A stretch of DNA of 64,000 nt from Paucidesulfovibrio gracilis DSM 16080. Lineage in GTDB: Bacteria; Desulfobacterota; Desulfovibrionia; Desulfovibrionales; Desulfovibrionaceae. Shown one piece after another: positions 60,156 through 64,000 of the stretch. The stretch lies in assembly GCF_900167125.1 (NCBI RefSeq), contig NZ_FUYC01000001.1:248001-312000 (forward strand). The letters run 5' to 3'. The notes under the pieces are model-generated. The model was not told the origin of the DNA. It saw nothing but the letters and a program-made list of their open reading frames with translations, and ran no database searches. Each line of letters starts with the position of its first letter. Position 1 is the stretch's first letter. The translations under genes were made by a program, and so were the position numbers.

Positions 60156-61205
60156 ATGAAGCGGTCCTTGCATGAGCGGCTTGCCCAAGGCGGCGTTCTC
60201 TGCGCGGAAGGATATCTTTTTGAGATGGAACGGCGTGGATATTTGCAGGCAGGATCCTTCGTCCCTGAAGTCGCATTGGATCATCCCGATGTACTGGCCA
60301 ATCTGCACCGGGAATTCGTCCATGCCGGATCCGACGTCATCGTGGCCTTCACCTACAACGCACACCGGGAAAAGATGCGCATCATGGAAAAGGAACACCT
60401 TTTGGAACCGCTGAACACGGCGGCTCTGCGCATTGCCAAGGATGTGGCCGCCGAAGAATGGCCGGAAACGCCACTTGTTGCGGGAAACATCTCCAACACC
60501 AACGTCTTCAACCCCGACGACCCCGCAAGCCGTGATGATGTGCGCACCATGTTTGAAGAAATGGTGGGTTGGGCCGTGGATGCGGAAGTGGACTACATGG
60601 TCTGCGAAACCTTCTACTATCATGAGGAAGCGGTCATTGCGCTGGAGGAAGTCCGCAAGTCGGGCCTGCCCTGCGTGGTGACCCTCGGCCTGTTCGCAGA
60701 AGGCGTGCTTCGGGACGGCTTGACTGTGGAGGAATCCTGCCGCCGACTGGAGGACAAGGGCGCCGACGTGGTGGGAATGAACTGCTTTCGTGGCCCGGAG
60801 ACCATGCTCCCGCATCTCCGCCGCATCCGTAGTGAAATCAACGGCCACATGGCGGCATTGCCCGTGCCGTTCCGTACGACCAAACGGCATCCCACGTTCT
60901 TTAACCTGCCTGACCCCAACAGCTCCGCGGATCAACCATTTTTGACCACCTTTCCCACGGCTCTGGATCCCATGGCCTGCAACCGCTACGAAATGGCCCG
61001 GTTCGCCCAAAACGCTTACGATATGGGAATCCGCTATCTCGGCGTCTGCTGCGGCTGCTCGGCCGTTCATATCCGTGAAATGGCGCATGCCCTGGGCCGG
61101 AACACACCGGCCTCCTCCTATACCCCGGACATGAGCAAACAGTTCTTGTTCGGTGATGACGACCGCCTCAAGCAACACATCACAACCCTGCGCGACAAGG
61201 CCTGA
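60156..61205 (+). CDS. Homocysteine S-methyltransferase family protein (BHMT/MmuM/MetH-N type)
   Basis: 349 residues, AGGAGGTGAACG ribosome site. Zinc ligands: Cys in VVGMNCFRGPETM and the Cys pair in YLGVCCGCSAVHIREM. Other landmarks: FVHAGSDVIVAFTYNAHREKM, LVAGNISNTNVFNP and MVCETFYYHEEAVIAL, all typical of the barrel. Transfers a methyl group to homocysteine from betaine, S-methylmethionine or another donor; the closest pattern to me is BHMT-like. The donor is not determinable and no partner methyltransferase gene is adjacent. Confidence 0.9.
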   Translation: MKRSLHERLAQGGVLCAEGYLFEMERRGYLQAGSFVPEVALDHPDVLANLHREFVHAGSDVIVAFTYNAHREKMRIMEKEHLLEPLNTAALRIAKDVAAEEWPETPLVAGNISNTNVFNPDDPASRDDVRTMFEEMVGWAVDAEVDYMVCETFYYHEEAVIALEEVRKSGLPCVVTLGLFAEGVLRDGLTVEESCRRLEDKGADVVGMNCFRGPETMLPHLRRIRSEINGHMAALPVPFRTTKRHPTFFNLPDPNSSADQPFLTTFPTALDPMACNRYEMARFAQNAYDMGIRYLGVCCGCSAVHIREMAHALGRNTPASSYTPDMSKQFLFGDDDRLKQHITTLRDKA

Positions 61206-61216
61206 CTTGTTTAACG

Positions 61217-61243
61217 CGGCTCCCGTTCACGATTCGGGAGCCG
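61217..61243 (+). terminator. Hairpin after the methyltransferase gene
   Basis: CGGCTCCCG (61217-61225) pairs with CGGGAGCCG (61235-61243), loop TTCACGATT. Only a short U-poor tail follows, so termination strength is uncertain. Confidence 0.5.
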
Positions 61244-61452
61244 TCAGTCAAACATCCATTAGCGAAACGCCACAACCCAATGGCCCGGTGGCCGAGGACG
61301 TCCCAGGGCATGGAGGAACTTTGAGGATTGGTATCTCAAACGTGCTACGCGTTGAAGTCCCTCCGGAGTTGCGCTAGTATCGCGCTTACATTGAGAAGTC
61401 GTCTCAATTATTGAAACTACGTTCACGCTTACAATGGGGAAAAGGGGGATAC

Positions 61453-62529
61453 GTGCCTAGTTTCCGACTTCTTTTTCGGATGCTTGTATTGCTGCTCCTG
61501 ACCCTTGCGGGCTGTTCGGAGGGGGAGTCCAACTCTGAAAAACTCCCCCAGGAAGAAAGCAACGTCCTGCATTTCTACAACTGGGAAGAGTACGTTCTTC
61601 CCGAATTACTCCAGGAATTTGAAGAGCGCGAAGGAATCAAGGTCATCCTGCATTCGTACCTTGATGAAGATGACATCCTCGCTGCCCTGCAATCCGGCCT
61701 CACGAACGCGGACCTCGTGGTGGTCAGCGACAATATCGTTGAGGAATTATACCGCGGCCGCCTGCTGCATCCGCTCAATCGGGAACGCATTCCCAATCTT
61801 CGTTTTGTGGCGCCGCACCCCTTTTACTACCGCTTGCCCGGTGATGTGCTCGTCACGGTTCCCTACCTGATGGGAACCGTGGGCGTGCTGGTCAATCGCA
61901 ACCACGTGCCGGACAGCGCCGACAGCTGGCAGGTGCTCTGGGACCATCAATACAGTGGACGGATGGCCATGCTCGACAACAGCCTGGACGTACTTGACGC
62001 GGGCTGCAACGTGCTGGGGTATAGCATCAACACAGAATCTCCACGCGAGCTTGAGCATGTACGTGAGAAACTCATGGCCCAGCGGTCCCTGCTCACAGGA
62101 TATTTCGACACGGTGACCCTCATGGACCAAATGGTCGAAGGGCGACTTTACGCCGCACAGATGTATAATGGCGACGCCGTTGTCGCCATGCAGGATAACC
62201 CTGACCTTCGTTTCTTCATTCCCCGCGAAGGGACTTCGGTTTGGGTGGACTGTCTTGTGGTGCCCCTGCGGGCGGCTCATGCCGAAGCCGCCATGCGCTT
62301 CATCAATTTTTTGCACGAGCCGGAAGTCATGGCCCGAAACGCCGCGTACCTCGGATACCAGCCCGTGAACACCGCAGCTATTGAACTCATGCCTCTGGAA
62401 TTGCAGAACTCCCCGATTTTGTTCCCCCCCCGCAGCGTTATGCAGCGTTGTGAATCCTTTCAGCCCATCAAGGCCGAGGCCATGCACCAACGGCTGAGCA
62501 TCTGGGCGCAACTTCGTTCCTCGGACTGA
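61453..62529 (+). CDS. PotD-like solute-binding lipoprotein
   Basis: 358 residues from a GTG at 61453 (GGGGG 4 bases upstream). Signal with lipobox MLVLLLLTLAGC. The mature part begins with NVLHFYNWEEYVLPELLQEFEE, the hallmark of PotD/PotF-type polyamine-binding proteins, followed by DLVVVSDNIVEELYRGRLLHP and AAQMYNGDAVVAMQ. No ABC permease or ATPase follows. Instead a Cache sensor kinase starts 2 bases after its stop, so it probably acts as a periplasmic ligand sensor for that kinase (as LuxP or TorT do) rather than in transport. That is inference. Confidence 0.9.
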   Translation: MPSFRLLFRMLVLLLLTLAGCSEGESNSEKLPQEESNVLHFYNWEEYVLPELLQEFEEREGIKVILHSYLDEDDILAALQSGLTNADLVVVSDNIVEELYRGRLLHPLNRERIPNLRFVAPHPFYYRLPGDVLVTVPYLMGTVGVLVNRNHVPDSADSWQVLWDHQYSGRMAMLDNSLDVLDAGCNVLGYSINTESPRELEHVREKLMAQRSLLTGYFDTVTLMDQMVEGRLYAAQMYNGDAVVAMQDNPDLRFFIPREGTSVWVDCLVVPLRAAHAEAAMRFINFLHEPEVMARNAAYLGYQPVNTAAIELMPLELQNSPILFPPRSVMQRCESFQPIKAEAMHQRLSIWAQLRSSD

Positions 62530-62531
62530 CC

Positions 62532-64000
62532 ATGCGCCTGCACCTCAAAGCCGGTCTTATTTTGCTCATGATGGGACTTGTCCCCCTCTTGACCATGTGG
62601 GTGCATGTGTTGCTGCACCTGGACGATGCCGTACGGGAAAGCGCGAACCGTTCTCTGTCGGCCCTAAGCCTCCAGGTAAGCAAGGATATTCAGCGGGTCG
62701 TGAACGAAGGCATGCGCAGCCTGCAATTGCTTGCCAGGCAAGAAGAACTCGGCCGCCCCTCAACGGATCCCAAAATCCTGCAACGGGAACTTTACAACGC
62801 CCTGCACTACCATCCGCACATAAAAAACATCACAGTGCTTGATACGCGTGGTCGGATGCGTGTCACCCTGGCACATACCTTTCGCGGAGACTGGGCCGAA
62901 ACCATCTGGTTCCAACGTGCCCTTAAGGGCCGAAGCGGCTTTTACGGCGCCCATGCCCAGCTCTATCCTTTCGACGTGGTCATGACGGCTTCGGCTCCGC
63001 TTATTGATCCGGACCAACATTTTGTTTCCGGCGTGGTCGTAGCGCATCTGGACATGGAGGCTGTCTGGGACGTGGTCACAGGGGTGGATCTCGGTCCGGG
63101 GGGTCGCGCCATGATCGTCAACGACCAAGGTATTGTCGTGGCTTCAAGCGATCCATCGCAAAACCTGCTTAGCATGCAAAACCGATCGCTCCGGGAGCAG
63201 CTGCACTCCGCGCCGCGCGGCATGGTCCACTCGGAGTTCATGGGCGTACCGCAGGTGGGCGCATTCGCCATTGTGGACAGCAACCAGCGCGACGACATCC
63301 CCACGGGCTGGCGCGTTCTGCTCTTGCAGCCACGAGAACGGGCCTATGCAGGGTTGTTCGGCATGCAACGCAGTCTGCTGCTTGCCGGAGCCTTGTCGCT
63401 GATCGCGGTGGGCGTCCTGAGCTTCTTTTTCAGCCGCTTGCTCCAACGCTGGCTGGAGATATTCACGGAAGTGCTCCAACGCCTGGGCAATGGGGATTTC
63501 AAGGCCCGCATTCCAGTGCGTGGCAGGGACGAGATTGCGGAGCTGGGCAACGCTGTCAACCGTACAGCATTGGAACTACAAAAAACCGATCAACAACTGC
63601 GGCACTACCAGCAAGGTCTGGAGCAACAGGTACGCGACCGCACGGCGGATCTGGAACACGCCAAAAACGAAGCGGAACAAGCCAACCGAGCCAAAGATGA
63701 ATTCCTGGCCTCCATGAGCCATGAAATCCGTACGCCGCTCAACGCCATCACCGGGCTAACCGAAATCGTCCTTCAGGGCCAGCTCAGCCATGGACAGCGC
63801 GACGCTCTCGGCACAGTATTGGATTCCTCGGAGCACCTGCTCAACGTCATCGACGATATTCTGGACTTTTCCCTTGTGGAAGCCAACCGACTACAGCTCG
63901 ACATTTCCGATTTTAACTTACACGGCCTGCTGCGTTCCGTAATCAGCACGCTGCGCCTCCAGGCCGAAACAAAACAGCTGCGCCTTGAACTGGAAATCGA
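62532..64000 (+). CDS. Sensor histidine kinase (dCache-HAMP-HisKA), cut by the window end
   Basis: At least 489 residues, ATG at 62532, open to the last base. TM1 about residues 8-29 (LILLMMGLVPLLTMWVHVLL), periplasmic double-Cache region to about 270 (TVLDTRGRMRVTLAHTFRGDW, GFYGAHAQLYPFDVVM, GGRAMIVNDQGIVVASSDPS). TM2 is LLLAGALSLIAVGVLSFFF. HAMP (RWLEIFTEVLQRLGNGDFKA), coiled coil, then HisKA with ASMSHEIRTPLNAITGLTEI and phospho-acceptor His397. ATPase and any receiver domains lie beyond the window. Paired with the PotD-like lipoprotein upstream. Confidence 0.93.
   Translation, partial: MRLHLKAGLILLMMGLVPLLTMWVHVLLHLDDAVRESANRSLSALSLQVSKDIQRVVNEGMRSLQLLARQEELGRPSTDPKILQRELYNALHYHPHIKNITVLDTRGRMRVTLAHTFRGDWAETIWFQRALKGRSGFYGAHAQLYPFDVVMTASAPLIDPDQHFVSGVVVAHLDMEAVWDVVTGVDLGPGGRAMIVNDQGIVVASSDPSQNLLSMQNRSLREQLHSAPRGMVHSEFMGVPQVGAFAIVDSNQRDDIPTGWRVLLLQPRERAYAGLFGMQRSLLLAGALSLIAVGVLSFFFSRLLQRWLEIFTEVLQRLGNGDFKARIPVRGRDEIAELGNAVNRTALELQKTDQQLRHYQQGLEQQVRDRTADLEHAKNEAEQANRAKDEFLASMSHEIRTPLNAITGLTEIVLQGQLSHGQRDALGTVLDSSEHLLNVIDDILDFSLVEANRLQLDISDFNLHGLLRSVISTLRLQAETKQLRLELEI

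Noticed and set aside
1-64000. CRISPR arrays, insertion sequences, prophage or integrase genes
   Set aside because: No regularly spaced repeats, transposase, integrase or phage structural genes were seen in either strand.

Overview
The window looks like a chromosomal segment of a sulfate-reducing deltaproteobacterium of the Desulfovibrionaceae (Desulfovibrio or Pseudodesulfovibrio type). The evidence is a complete tmcDCBA set (tetraheme cytochrome c3 and its transmembrane partner complex), archaeal-type first steps of the shikimate pathway fused in order with a full trp operon, an ADP-forming acyl-CoA synthetase, many Cache/PAS sensor kinases, and a high-GC, tightly packed layout. I see no insertion sequence, prophage, CRISPR array or rRNA.

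Layout. 1-6.4 kb: the end of an RND efflux pump and its MarR regulator, a small membrane protein, a RuvC-fold protein, an orphan NarL-type sensor kinase, then a minus-strand three-gene group (6.93-5.72 kb) whose middle gene appears to encode a selenoprotein. 7.1-13 kb: an HDOD protein, a GAF/PAS kinase, a universal stress protein, phenylacetate-CoA ligase and prepilin peptidase. 13-25 kb (minus): twelve genes aroA'-aroB'-pheA-aroA-tyrA-trpE-G-D-C-F-B-A, which take central metabolites to Phe, Tyr and Trp precursors and make tryptophan. They are preceded by a leader peptide with seven aromatic codons in a row and a terminator hairpin. 25.4-28.6 kb: amtB-glnK behind a sigma-54 promoter, then an EAL protein. 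28.6-33.7 kb: a lone molybdopterin oxidoreductase, an Lrp regulator, and kbl-tdh (threonine to glycine).

34-44.5 kb is largely housekeeping: tRNA-Arg, a Do-type protease, ispE, tRNA-Gln (overlapping ispE), prs, rplY, pth, a CarD-type regulator, rho, an M48/TPR protease and ribF. 44.5-55.7 kb: a CLC chloride protein, a secreted protein, a macrodomain protein, hslVU, a pseudo-receiver, an Rrf2/IscR-type regulator, a lipoprotein, and a fused ADP-forming acyl-CoA synthetase coupled to a BioD/DRTGG protein. 56-64 kb: tmcDCBA behind a CRP/FNR-like box, a homocysteine S-methyltransferase, and a PotD-like lipoprotein paired with a Cache-HAMP histidine kinase cut by the window end.

The two most unusual observations are (1) a minus-strand 82-codon gene with an in-frame UGA followed at once by a two-tier SECIS-like hairpin (6552-6590), and (2) the all-aromatic leader peptide and attenuator (25000-24840) in front of the aromatic amino-acid operon. 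Both were read directly from the sequence. Neither has been tested by database search or folding software here.
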